From Hyphomicrobium sp. (lineage in GTDB: Bacteria; Pseudomonadota; Alphaproteobacteria; Rhizobiales; Hyphomicrobiaceae), in NCBI GenBank assembly GCA_025458125.1, contig JALOTA010000005.1, forward strand, positions 1 to 37,396: 37,396 nt of DNA. The letters run 5' to 3'. How positions within the stretch are numbered: position 1 is the stretch's first letter; each line of letters starts with the position of its first letter. Position numbers and translations under genes: made by a program. Below are positions 7,276 through 14,031 of this stretch, piece after piece. The notes under the pieces are model-generated. The model saw only the letters and a program-made list of their open reading frames with translations. It made no database searches and was not told where the DNA came from.

Positions 7276-7953
7276 ATGATGCTCGCTGACAAGGACCTGT
7301 ATAAGGTCGCTCCCCGGGTTTCCGGTCGGCAGGACAGCGAGGTTGCGTCCGTCACTCAGGCGGCTCGCAAGGTTGTCATTGCCCACGGGCAGCCGGTCTA
7401 TACCCCCGGCACATCTCGCGCTGCAGCCTATCGCGTCGAAACCGGCGCGCTTTGTCACTACGTGGTTTGGCCCGACGGAACCCACGATGTGATCGAGTTT
7501 GCCTTTCCCGGCGACATCGTCGGCCTCGGGTCATTGGGCGAACATGTCACCACGGCGCAAGCCATGGTCGACACGACCGTAACGTTACTCACTGGCGAAG
7601 AACTCGACAAGGCGATCGAGACCGACGCGGCTCTGGCCACGCGGCTGGCTTCCGCCACCGATCGCGAGTTCGAATATCTCCGTCGGCGAGCCTTGCAGCC
7701 GGGCCTGCGCCCGATCCCCAATCGCCTCGCGGCCTACATTATCGCCGTGGCCGGCAGCGCCTGCCGGTCGGGCGAGACACACCTGGGTGCCGACACGAGC
7801 AGCGAAGCAGCCCTTGCAGCGGTCTTGGAAATCTCCATCGAAGACGTTCGCACGGGATTGAAGTCTCTGATCAACCGCGGGCTGCTGGCAGATCGCGCGG
7901 GCGACCTACTTATCCTGGACTTCAGAGGTCTGGAACAGTTGGCCGACGCCTGA
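7276..7953 (+). CDS. Crp/Fnr family transcriptional regulator
   Basis: This 225-residue regulator has an N-terminal cyclic-nucleotide-binding-like beta-roll (about residues 30-115: YRVETGALCHYVVWPDGTHDVIEFAFPGDIVGLGS) and a long dimerisation helix (about 118-150). The C-terminal winged helix contains AALAAVLEISIEDVRTGLKSLINRGLL, while the usual TRETVSR-like recognition helix is replaced by ISIEDVRTGLK. No FNR-type N-terminal cysteine cluster is present; the single early cysteine sits in the beta-roll. The effector is therefore unknown. The start is ATG 7276 (ATG 7279 is adjacent), with GGAG seven bases upstream. It lies between two groups of small exported-protein genes, which are natural candidate targets. 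Dyads at 7106-7140 and 7201-7221 lie in its upstream region. Confidence 0.88.
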   Translation: MMLADKDLYKVAPRVSGRQDSEVASVTQAARKVVIAHGQPVYTPGTSRAAAYRVETGALCHYVVWPDGTHDVIEFAFPGDIVGLGSLGEHVTTAQAMVDTTVTLLTGEELDKAIETDAALATRLASATDREFEYLRRRALQPGLRPIPNRLAAYIIAVAGSACRSGETHLGADTSSEAALAAVLEISIEDVRTGLKSLINRGLLADRAGDLLILDFRGLEQLADA

Positions 7954-7992
7954 GACGCGCGTTCGCTCTTCCGGCGGGGATGTCCCGGTGGT

Positions 7993-8397
7993 ATGCGCCG
8001 TGACATGATGTTTCTTGCGATCACTCTCATGATGATCTTTCCGGCCGCGGCGCAATCCGGCGGCTCAAACCTGTCCATCGACGATTTGGGGGCACGCCAC
8101 GGTCAGGCGCTCGCCGCCGCCCGGATATGTCCTGGGGCGCGAACCACCGGCAAGGTTGCCGAACTCGCCGCCTCCCTCCCTGCCGGCCAGCAGCCGGCCT
8201 TCGAGGCAGCCAGCAGCAGAATCCTCGCCGCCTGGGACAAGGCCTTCGCATGCAAGGATGTCGACCCCGCCCAGTACCCCCGCGAGGTCAATTCCTGCCG
8301 CAAAGCCAAAATCTTAACCTGCTCGTCGACGTGGGCGGAAATCGGCCCCGAAGGCTCTGCATTGCCGGGCCTCCTGGAATTCGCTCCGGCCGATTGA
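7993..8397 (+). CDS. Small exported protein, paralogue of the 8463 product
   Basis: The 134-residue product has a signal peptide (MRRDMMFLAITLMMIFPAAA, cleaved after AAAQ). The mature domain contains GARHGQALAAARIC, FACKDVDP, NSCRKAKILTC and a C-terminal AEIGPEGSALPGLLEF. It aligns along its length with the next gene: GQ-x-AA-C near the start, a second cysteine after a W-K-x(4)-C or W-D-K-x(3)-C helix, and the shared tail EIGPxGSxxPGLxE. Four cysteines in each suggest two disulfides. The family is unrecognised. The start codon lacks a convincing Shine-Dalgarno sequence; ATG 8005 is an alternative. Confidence 0.75.
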   Translation: MRRDMMFLAITLMMIFPAAAQSGGSNLSIDDLGARHGQALAAARICPGARTTGKVAELAASLPAGQQPAFEAASSRILAAWDKAFACKDVDPAQYPREVNSCRKAKILTCSSTWAEIGPEGSALPGLLEFAPAD

Positions 8398-8462
8398 GGT
8401 ACCGAGACTGACCCGAAACTGCCGTCAATCCGTATGAGGGAAAACAATAATCGGAGGTTGGA

Positions 8463-8879
8463 ATGCGGCCGCTGCTCGTCTCGATACTTTTCACACTAAC
8501 CTGCATTCTGCCGGCATCCGTGCCGCAGGCGGCCGAGACGGATGCAAAGCCCCCGGCCTTCAGCGACCTGTCCAATCCCCGCGACGCCGGCATTCGCTAT
8601 GGTCAGGCGGCCGGCATGGCGGCTGTCTGTCTCGACATGAAGCCGACGGCAAAGGCGGAAGCCCTGTCCAATGCCTTCACGGGCGCCGACCTCGAAAAGT
8701 TCAAGGTGCAGGCCGAGACCGTCATGCAATCCTGGAAGAAAACGCTGAGCTGCGCACACAAGGTCGATCCTAATCCCTGCCGCCTGGCTCATCAGATGAG
8801 CTGCAAGGAAGCCTTCAAGGAAATCGGACCCGGCGGCTCCGTGGCGCCCGGGCTTATCGAGATGACAAAGGCGCAGTAG
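8463..8879 (+). CDS. Small exported protein, paralogue of the 7993 product
   Basis: This 138-residue protein has a signal peptide (MRPLLVSILFTLTCILPASV, cleaved near PQAA). Its mature region has GIRYGQAAGMAAVC, a helical middle with SWKKTLSC, the cysteines of NPCRLAHQMSC, and the tail KEIGPGGSVAPGLIEM. The cysteine pattern and the tail match the preceding gene, so the two look like a tandem duplication that has diverged substantially. GGAGG lies 6 bases before ATG 8463. The next gene starts 7 bp after its stop, suggesting one operon. Confidence 0.77.
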   Translation: MRPLLVSILFTLTCILPASVPQAAETDAKPPAFSDLSNPRDAGIRYGQAAGMAAVCLDMKPTAKAEALSNAFTGADLEKFKVQAETVMQSWKKTLSCAHKVDPNPCRLAHQMSCKEAFKEIGPGGSVAPGLIEMTKAQ

Positions 8880-8886
8880 CCGCGCG

Positions 8887-9405
8887 ATGACCAGGCTAAC
8901 CGCCCTTGCCATCCCGCTGTTGTGGCCTTTTGCAGCCGGTGCCGGCGAAGACATCACGGTCGCGCCGCTCACCCTTCTCGAGAACGGGGAAGTCGCGGGC
9001 TGCGGGCTCACGTCTTCGACGCGGTCCTCCGGGGCCCGGGCTATTGGCGAAGTCATCGCCTTTCGCGACGGTAACGACACCGCCTTCGCCGTCCGCGCCC
9101 GCATTGACCCAGGCCCAGCGAAGGTCACGAGCGTCCGTCTTATCACGGCGACCCACGACACGGCGGCGGATTTCCCCGAAGTACGGACGCTCGACGGCGG
9201 CATGATTGAAACGCGCAAGGTGCTGGAGGGCTTCGGAGGTGCGAGCTTTGCTCAAGCGTTGATGGTCGCAGGCGGGCGTTTCGAGATCACGTTGAGCGGC
9301 GGCAGGACCGTCGCCTACGACCTTCCAAGCCCTATGCCTCACACGGTGCGGCAGGCATATCTGAATTGCGCGGGCGATTTGTTCCGGCCCGAGACCGATC
9401 AGTGA
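8887..9405 (+). CDS. Exported hypothetical protein
   Basis: The product is 172 residues with a signal peptide (MTRLTALAIPLLWPFAAGAG, cleaved about residue 19). The mature part looks beta-rich (ITVAPLTLLENGEVAGCGL, DTAFAVRARIDPGPAKVTSVRLI, GGRFEITLSGGRTVAYDLP) and ends YLNCAGDLF, so two cysteines could pair end to end. It starts 7 bp after the preceding gene with no obvious Shine-Dalgarno, which suggests translational coupling. No family is recognised. Confidence 0.72.
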   Translation: MTRLTALAIPLLWPFAAGAGEDITVAPLTLLENGEVAGCGLTSSTRSSGARAIGEVIAFRDGNDTAFAVRARIDPGPAKVTSVRLITATHDTAADFPEVRTLDGGMIETRKVLEGFGGASFAQALMVAGGRFEITLSGGRTVAYDLPSPMPHTVRQAYLNCAGDLFRPETDQ

Positions 9406-9467
9406 TGACTTCCCCGCCTCCAGGATCGCAGGCACACTGCGCATTCTGAACGGACGGAGGCCCAGTC

Positions 9468-9869
9468 ATGAGAACTGCCGCTCCCTTGCAGGCAGGGGCG
9501 CAAGGCACCGCGATCCTCGTGGTCGAGGACGCCCACACCGCCCGTCACGTCGGCAGCGGATGCGAATCGGTACTCGCCACCCCGGTGATGATCGCGCTGA
9601 TGGAAGCCGCCGCCGTCGATTGCGTCGAGCATCTGCTCGAAGCCGGCACGACCAGCCTCGGCATACGCATTGCGGTCGATCACGTCGCGCCGACACCGGT
9701 CGGCCGCACCGTGACCGCCACCGCCGAACTCACCGAAGTAAAGGGCCGGCGCTTGTTCTTCCGTGTCAGCGCGGAAGATGGCGTCCGCCCAATCGGCTCC
9801 GGAGAGCATACGCGCGCCGTTGTCTCGATCGACGATTTCAGGCAACGCCTCGACGGCGCGCAGAACTGA
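9468..9869 (+). CDS. Thioesterase, FlK-like hot-dog fold
   Basis: This 133-residue hot-dog protein probably hydrolyses an acyl-CoA or related thioester in the cytoplasm. It resembles fluoroacetyl-CoA thioesterase FlK. Thr38 (LATPVM), Glu46 (MEAAAVDC) and His72 (DHVAPTPVG) are spaced 8 and 26 residues apart, the same spacing as the Thr42-Glu50-His76 catalytic set I recall for FlK. Other family marks are TSLGIRIAVDHVAPTPVG and ATAELTEVKGRRLFFRVSAED. The true substrate is unknown; most FlK homologues are not fluoroacetate enzymes. GGAGG precedes the ATG at 9468. A terminator overlaps the stop codon. Confidence 0.85.
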   Translation: MRTAAPLQAGAQGTAILVVEDAHTARHVGSGCESVLATPVMIALMEAAAVDCVEHLLEAGTTSLGIRIAVDHVAPTPVGRTVTATAELTEVKGRRLFFRVSAEDGVRPIGSGEHTRAVVSIDDFRQRLDGAQN

Positions 9870-9888
9870 CGCGCCGTCGCCGTTTTTT
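9851..9888 (+). terminator. Rho-independent terminator overlapping a stop codon
   Basis: CGACGGCGCG (9851-9860) pairs perfectly with CGCGCCGTCG (9870-9879) around a 9-base loop, followed shortly by TTTTTT (9883-9888). The thioesterase TGA (9867-9869) lies in the loop, so the hairpin includes the last codons of the gene. Confidence 0.85.
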
Positions 9889-9923
9889 CACAGTCACATT
9901 GCCGCTTCGATAAGCGCTCGCAG

Positions 9924-11048
9924 CTACTCAGCCGCGAGCGCTACCGGCTTTCCCCCGCCGATCCTGTCGAACCCGAGGGACAAGGCCACCGCCTGATGCA
10001 TGATCCGGCCGCCCTTGACGTTGAGGCCGGCAGCCAGATGCGGATCGCGATCGAACGCGGCGAGGCCCTTGTCGGCGAGCTTCAGAACGAACGGCAGCGT
10101 CGCATTGTTGAGAGCCTGCGCCGACGTGCTCGGCACCGCGCCCGGCATGTTCGCCACGCAGTAGTGGATGATGCCGTCCACCTCGAACATCGGGCTTGCG
10201 TGCGTCGTCGGCCGCGAGGTCTCGAAGCAACCACCCTGATCGATCGAAACGTCGACAAGAACCGCACCCTTCTTCATGGCCCGCAGCATGTCACGCGTGA
10301 CGAGCTTGGGCGCACTGGCACCGGCAACAAGCACGGCACCGACGACGACATCCGCGGCAAGAACCTCGCTCTCGACCGTCGTCATCGTGGACGCGAGTGT
10401 GCGAACCCGACCCTGGAACAGTTCATCAAGCTGACGCAGCCGGGGCAGCGATCTGTCGAGTACGGTGACATCCGCGCCGAGGCCCGCGGCCATCCGGGCT
10501 GCGTGGGTTCCGACCACACCGCCACCCAGGACAACGACCTTGGCCGGCTTCACGCCCGGCACGCCGCCCATCAGAACGCCGCGGCCGCCCGTCGGACGGC
10601 GAAGCGCAATGGCAGCGGCTTCGATCGACAGCCGGCCCGCGACTTCGCTCATCGGCGCCAGCAGCGGCAGGCCGCCGTTGGCATCGGTCACGGTCTCATA
10701 GGCGATCGCTGTCGCGCCTGACGCCAGCAGACCCTTGGCCTGCTCCGGATCTGGAGCCAGATGCAGGTAGGTAAAGAGAATGTGGTCGGGGCGCAGGCGC
10801 TCCCACTCGACTTTCTGCGGCTCCTTGACCTTCACGATCATTTCGCTCGCCGCGAAGACCGCGTCGGCATCGGGCAGAATCTTGGCCCCGGCGTATTCGT
10901 AGGCGCTATCATCCGCGAAAATGCCAGCACCGGCACCCGCCTGAACAAAGACCTCGTGCCCCTTGGCGGTCAACTCGCGCACCGAACCCGGGACGAGCCC
11001 GACCCGGTATTCATTCGTCTTGATTTCTGTGGGCACGCCGATCCGCAT
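9924..11048 (-). CDS. ald: Alanine dehydrogenase
   Basis: Ald interconverts L-alanine and pyruvate plus ammonia using NAD. The 374-residue length fits the family. Known active-site positions are present at the expected places: Arg15 (EYRVGLVP), Lys75 (VKVKEPQ), His96 (LHLAPD) and Asp269 (VSIDQGG). The NAD-binding glycine motif GGGVVG lies at about 174-179. The start is the ATG at 11048 (MRIGVPTEIK), preceded by GGAGGA; longer frames lack a ribosome-binding site. It is divergent from an Lrp/AsnC regulator, the usual arrangement for Lrp/AldR control by alanine. A TGTGATCACA palindrome and an Lrp-like dyad lie in the shared promoter. Confidence 0.97.
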   Translation of the reverse strand: MRIGVPTEIKTNEYRVGLVPGSVRELTAKGHEVFVQAGAGAGIFADDSAYEYAGAKILPDADAVFAASEMIVKVKEPQKVEWERLRPDHILFTYLHLAPDPEQAKGLLASGATAIAYETVTDANGGLPLLAPMSEVAGRLSIEAAAIALRRPTGGRGVLMGGVPGVKPAKVVVLGGGVVGTHAARMAAGLGADVTVLDRSLPRLRQLDELFQGRVRTLASTMTTVESEVLAADVVVGAVLVAGASAPKLVTRDMLRAMKKGAVLVDVSIDQGGCFETSRPTTHASPMFEVDGIIHYCVANMPGAVPSTSAQALNNATLPFVLKLADKGLAAFDRDPHLAAGLNVKGGRIMHQAVALSLGFDRIGGGKPVALAAE

Positions 11049-11076
11049 GATGTCCTCCCGGTGTTTCTCTGGGAAT

Positions 11077-11090
11077 AATGTGATCACATT
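11077..11090. promoter_or_regulatory. Perfect 14-bp palindrome in the ald/lrp promoter
   Basis: AATGTGATCACATT lies 28 bp upstream of the ald start codon, inside the 136-bp ald/lrp intergenic region. It contains the core TGTGATCACA, closely related to the element before eutB at 13904-13919. The binding factor could be GntR-, Crp- or Lrp-type; position so near the ald start suggests repression or leader control. Confidence 0.55.
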
Positions 11091-11135
11091 TCCAGGCCGA
11101 AGGTCGGAATTCTTGCTTGAAAAATCGGCTCACTA

Positions 11136-11150
11136 CGCAGAATATCTGCG
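11136..11150. promoter_or_regulatory. Lrp/AsnC-like dyad
   Basis: CGCAGA-ATA-TCTGCG is an inverted repeat with an AT-rich centre, close to the CAG-AT-rich-CTG pattern bound by Lrp-family proteins. It lies 35 bp before the lrp-like gene and 88 bp before ald, so it may control both. Assignment is by similarity to the consensus only. Confidence 0.5.
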
Positions 11151-11184
11151 CTGAAAAGTCGCAAATCGCGGATGATCTGCATCA

Positions 11185-11664
11185 ATGGACCTAGATGCGC
11201 TGGATATGGCCATTCTGGCCGCCCTTTCTCAAAACGGTCGCGTCTCGCAGGTCGAGCTTGCCGAGCGCATTCCGCTGTCCCCCACCGCCATCGCCCGCCG
11301 CATCAAGGCCCTGGAGGAGAAAGGCGTCATCGAGGGCTATCAAGCCCGTGTCAGCCGGCCGGCACTGGGTCTGACGATGACGGTCCTCGTTCAGGTCAGC
11401 CTCAAAAGCCAGAGCGAGGAGCTTCTCGCATCCTTCGAAAAGGCCGTGACCGCCGCGCCCTCGGTCGTTTCATGCCACCTGATGTCGGGCGAGGACGATT
11501 ATGTTCTGACCGTTCTGGCCCGCGATCTCGCCGACTACGAACGGATCCACCGCCACGAACTTTCCAGGCTCCCAGGGGTGACGCGGCTTCGCTCCAGCTT
11601 CGCCCTTCGCGAAGTCAAATCGCGAACGCTTCCAGACACGCTGCTCACGCGTCCGCGGGGCTAA
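11185..11664 (+). CDS. Lrp/AsnC family transcriptional regulator
   Basis: The 159-residue protein has an N-terminal helix-turn-helix (LDMAILAALSQNGRVSQVEL, then LSPTAIARRIKALEEKGVIEGY, residues 5-53) followed by a RAM ligand-binding domain (about 65-140, SVVSCHLMSGEDDYVLTVLA). It most likely senses alanine or another amino acid and controls the divergent ald gene, as in AldR-type systems; this is inferred from context. The start at 11185 has only a weak ribosome-binding site. Its TAA stop overlaps the stop codon of the convergent eutC by sharing CTAA. Confidence 0.93.
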   Translation: MDLDALDMAILAALSQNGRVSQVELAERIPLSPTAIARRIKALEEKGVIEGYQARVSRPALGLTMTVLVQVSLKSQSEELLASFEKAVTAAPSVVSCHLMSGEDDYVLTVLARDLADYERIHRHELSRLPGVTRLRSSFALREVKSRTLPDTLLTRPRG

Positions 11665-12470
11665 TCGCCAGGGGGTTCGAGCAGAAAATTGCGCCGCGGA
11701 CCGCCCTCGGGTTGCGGCAACGCTTCCGCCTCGTCTTTCAGGTTCACGCCTGAAAGTTTCCGTTTCAAGGCTTCGCTCGCGAGATAATGCAATTTGTAAG
11801 CCGCCTCTGCATACGACAGGCCTTCGCTGCGGACGTTCGAGATGCAGTTGCGATCGGCATCCGTCCGGCCGGGCTTGGGGTCGAACGTCAGGTAGATGCC
11901 AAGGCTATCGGGAGAAGACAGGCCGGGACGCTCGCCGATCAGCATCACCACCAGCTTCGCTCCGAGGGCAGCGCCAATCTCGTCGCCTAGAGCAACCCGG
12001 CCATGCTTGGCCAGAATGAGTGGCGCTCGCGACCATCCCGAACGGTCCGAGACAGGCAGCATCGCATCGAGGAACGGCACGATGTTCTTTTCGATCGCGA
12101 AGGCCGAGAGACCGTCCGAGATGACGTAGGCCACATCGAAAGGCCCGCTCACGCCCGACTTGAGATGTTCTGCCGACGCGGGCGCCAGCCGCCGTCCCAG
12201 GTCGGGCCGCTGCAGATAGGTTGCCCGGTCCGGTGCAGCACTCGCCACCTGGACCACGGAGCCGAAGCGCGAAAGATCGCCGGCCAGCTTGGGAAAATCC
12301 AGCGCATGATGCACCGCGCTGCGGGCGCGCGCATGGGCGAGTTGGAAGGTCAGATGCTCTAACGTCGGCAGGCTGACTCCCGAGCGCCCTAGCGCGATGC
12401 GCGCCGGCGTAAACCGTCTGAGATGAGCCCACGGGTTGTCGACGATGACGGGGTGCTCGTCCTTGGCCAT
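11661..12470 (-). CDS. eutC: Ethanolamine ammonia-lyase small subunit EutC
   Basis: EutC is the small subunit of adenosylcobalamin-dependent ethanolamine ammonia-lyase, which splits ethanolamine into acetaldehyde and ammonia. The 269-residue protein carries family hallmarks: DNPWAHLRRFTPARIALGRSG, HHALDFPKLAGDL, FDVAYVISDGLSAFAIEKN, MLIGERPGLSSPDSLGIYLT and DADRNCISNVRSEGLSYAEA. I start it at ATG 12470 (MAKDEHPV), 4 bp after the eutB stop. A TTG start at 12488, overlapping eutB, is also possible. Its stop overlaps that of the convergent Lrp gene. EutC is somewhat shorter than the enterobacterial form, which has a longer N-terminus. Confidence 0.95.
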   Translation of the reverse strand: MAKDEHPVIVDNPWAHLRRFTPARIALGRSGVSLPTLEHLTFQLAHARARSAVHHALDFPKLAGDLSRFGSVVQVASAAPDRATYLQRPDLGRRLAPASAEHLKSGVSGPFDVAYVISDGLSAFAIEKNIVPFLDAMLPVSDRSGWSRAPLILAKHGRVALGDEIGAALGAKLVVMLIGERPGLSSPDSLGIYLTFDPKPGRTDADRNCISNVRSEGLSYAEAAYKLHYLASEALKRKLSGVNLKDEAEALPQPEGGPRRNFLLEPPGD

Positions 12471-12474
12471 GCTC

Positions 12475-13863
12475 TCACTCAGCTGCAATCGCCCGGCGGA
12501 ATGCGCTTGGCACGTCGGATGACAGGCTCACGGAGTCGCCCTCCTCGAATATCTGCTGCTTCTTGAGCCACGCCTCGAATTCCGGAGCCGGCTTGAGCCC
12601 CAGAACCCGCCTCACGTAGAGCGCATCGTGGAACGATGTCGTCTGGTAATTGAGCATCACGTCATCGGAACCCGGGATTCCCATGATGAAGTTGATCCCC
12701 GCCACACCCAGCATGGTAAGAAGAACGTCCATGTCGTTCTGGTCGGCTTCCGCGTGGTTCGTATAACAGATGTCACATCCCATCGGCAGCCCGAGCAGCT
12801 TGCCGCAGAAATGATCCTCCAGCCCAGCGCGCAGGATCTGGCGTCCGTCGTAGAGATACTCAGGACCGATGAACCCAACGACGGTGTTGATCAGCAGCGG
12901 CTTGAAACGGCGCGCCACCGCATAGGCGCGGGCCTCGATCGTCTGCTGGTCGACGCCGTGATGGGCGTTGGCCGAAAGCGCGCTGCCCTGTCCCGTCTCG
13001 AAATACATCACGTTGTCGCCGGCCGTTCCCCGCTTCAGAGACAGACCGGCCTCGTAGCCCTCTTGCAAAATCTTCAGATCGATACCGAAGCTCTTGTTGG
13101 CCGCTTCCGTGCCCGCGATCGACTGGAAGACAAGATCGACCGGTGCTCCGCGGTTGATCGCCTCGATCGTCGTCGTGACATGCGTGAGCACGCACGACTG
13201 CGTCGGAATTTCGTAGCGGCTGATGATGCCGTCGAGCATCTCGACCAGCGCCATCACCTGCCCGATGCTGTCCGTGGCAGGATTAATGCCGATAACGGCA
13301 TCGCCGTTGCCGTAGAGGAGGCCGTCCACGATGCTGGCTGCGATACCGGACACGTCGTCGGTCGGATGGTTCGGCTGAAGCCGTGTCGCCATCCGGCCCG
13401 AAAGCCCAATGGTATTCCGGAACTTCGAAACCACGCGGCACTTCTTCGCGACGAGAACGAGATCCTGCACGCGCATGATCTTGGAAACCGCGGCCACCAT
13501 TTCCGGCGTCAGACCCGGCGCAAGCTTCGTCAGCGCCTCTGTCGTCGCATGATCCGACAGCAGCCAGTCGCGGAACCCGCCCACGGTCAGATGTCCGACA
13601 GCCTTGAAGGCCGCCTTGTCATGAGAGTCGATAATCAGGCGCGTGACCTCGTCGGTCTCGTAAGGCACGACGTGCTCATCGAGGAACAACGCCAGTGGCA
13701 CCTCCGACAGCGCGATCTGAGCCGCGGCCCGCTGCTGATCGGTCTCAGCCGCAATACCTGCAAGTTGATCTCCCGATCGCAATGGCGTGGCCTTCGCCAT
13801 CAGGTCCTTGAGATTGTCGAAGACATAGCGCTCTCCGCCCACGATATGTGCGAACGAACCCAT
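12475..13863 (-). CDS. eutB: Ethanolamine ammonia-lyase large subunit EutB
   Basis: EutB is the catalytic, substrate-binding TIM-barrel subunit. At 462 residues it has the expected length. Family motifs include FRNTIGLSGRMATRLQPNHP, IVDGLLYGNGDAVIGINPAT, IAGTEAANKSFGI, YFETGQGSALSANAHHGVDQ and LPMGCDICYTNHAEADQND. GGAGG precedes ATG 13863. It forms an operon with eutC. No eut microcompartment shell, eutA or eutR genes lie nearby, so this looks like the simple cytosolic version; acetaldehyde processing must be encoded elsewhere. The enzyme needs adenosylcobalamin. A perfect TGTGA-N6-TCACA site lies about 41 bp upstream of the start. Confidence 0.97.
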   Translation of the reverse strand: MGSFAHIVGGERYVFDNLKDLMAKATPLRSGDQLAGIAAETDQQRAAAQIALSEVPLALFLDEHVVPYETDEVTRLIIDSHDKAAFKAVGHLTVGGFRDWLLSDHATTEALTKLAPGLTPEMVAAVSKIMRVQDLVLVAKKCRVVSKFRNTIGLSGRMATRLQPNHPTDDVSGIAASIVDGLLYGNGDAVIGINPATDSIGQVMALVEMLDGIISRYEIPTQSCVLTHVTTTIEAINRGAPVDLVFQSIAGTEAANKSFGIDLKILQEGYEAGLSLKRGTAGDNVMYFETGQGSALSANAHHGVDQQTIEARAYAVARRFKPLLINTVVGFIGPEYLYDGRQILRAGLEDHFCGKLLGLPMGCDICYTNHAEADQNDMDVLLTMLGVAGINFIMGIPGSDDVMLNYQTTSFHDALYVRRVLGLKPAPEFEAWLKKQQIFEEGDSVSLSSDVPSAFRRAIAAE

Positions 13864-13903
13864 GCGCGTGCCTCCAGCAACGGTGGAAGAGGAAAGCTAT
13901 TCG

Positions 13904-13919
13904 TGTGATCACTATCACA
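13904..13919. promoter_or_regulatory. Crp-family consensus site upstream of eutB
   Basis: TGTGATCACTATCACA exactly matches the TGTGA-N6-TCACA pattern of Crp-type regulators. It lies 41 bp before the eutB start in the gap shared with divergent pepN (13864-14031). It also includes TGTGATCAC, the core of the ald palindrome at 11077-11090. The regulator is not identified. Confidence 0.6.
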
Positions 13920-14031
13920 GAATGCGATCCTTCCCTACAAGTCCGTTCTGACCACATGGATGACGAAACGGCGTTGCCGCCTTAGTGTCGACCGCCGGAA
14001 TCGCCGCCCGTACGACGCTTGCCTGAGAATC

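Noticed and set aside
11661-13863. Possible eut bacterial microcompartment locus
   Set aside because: No shell, eutA, eutR or aldehyde dehydrogenase genes lie nearby; only eutB and eutC are present.
12628-13908. Open frame of 426 codons on the plus strand opposite eutB
   Set aside because: Composition is unlike a real protein, and eutB on the other strand has full-length family motifs and a good start.
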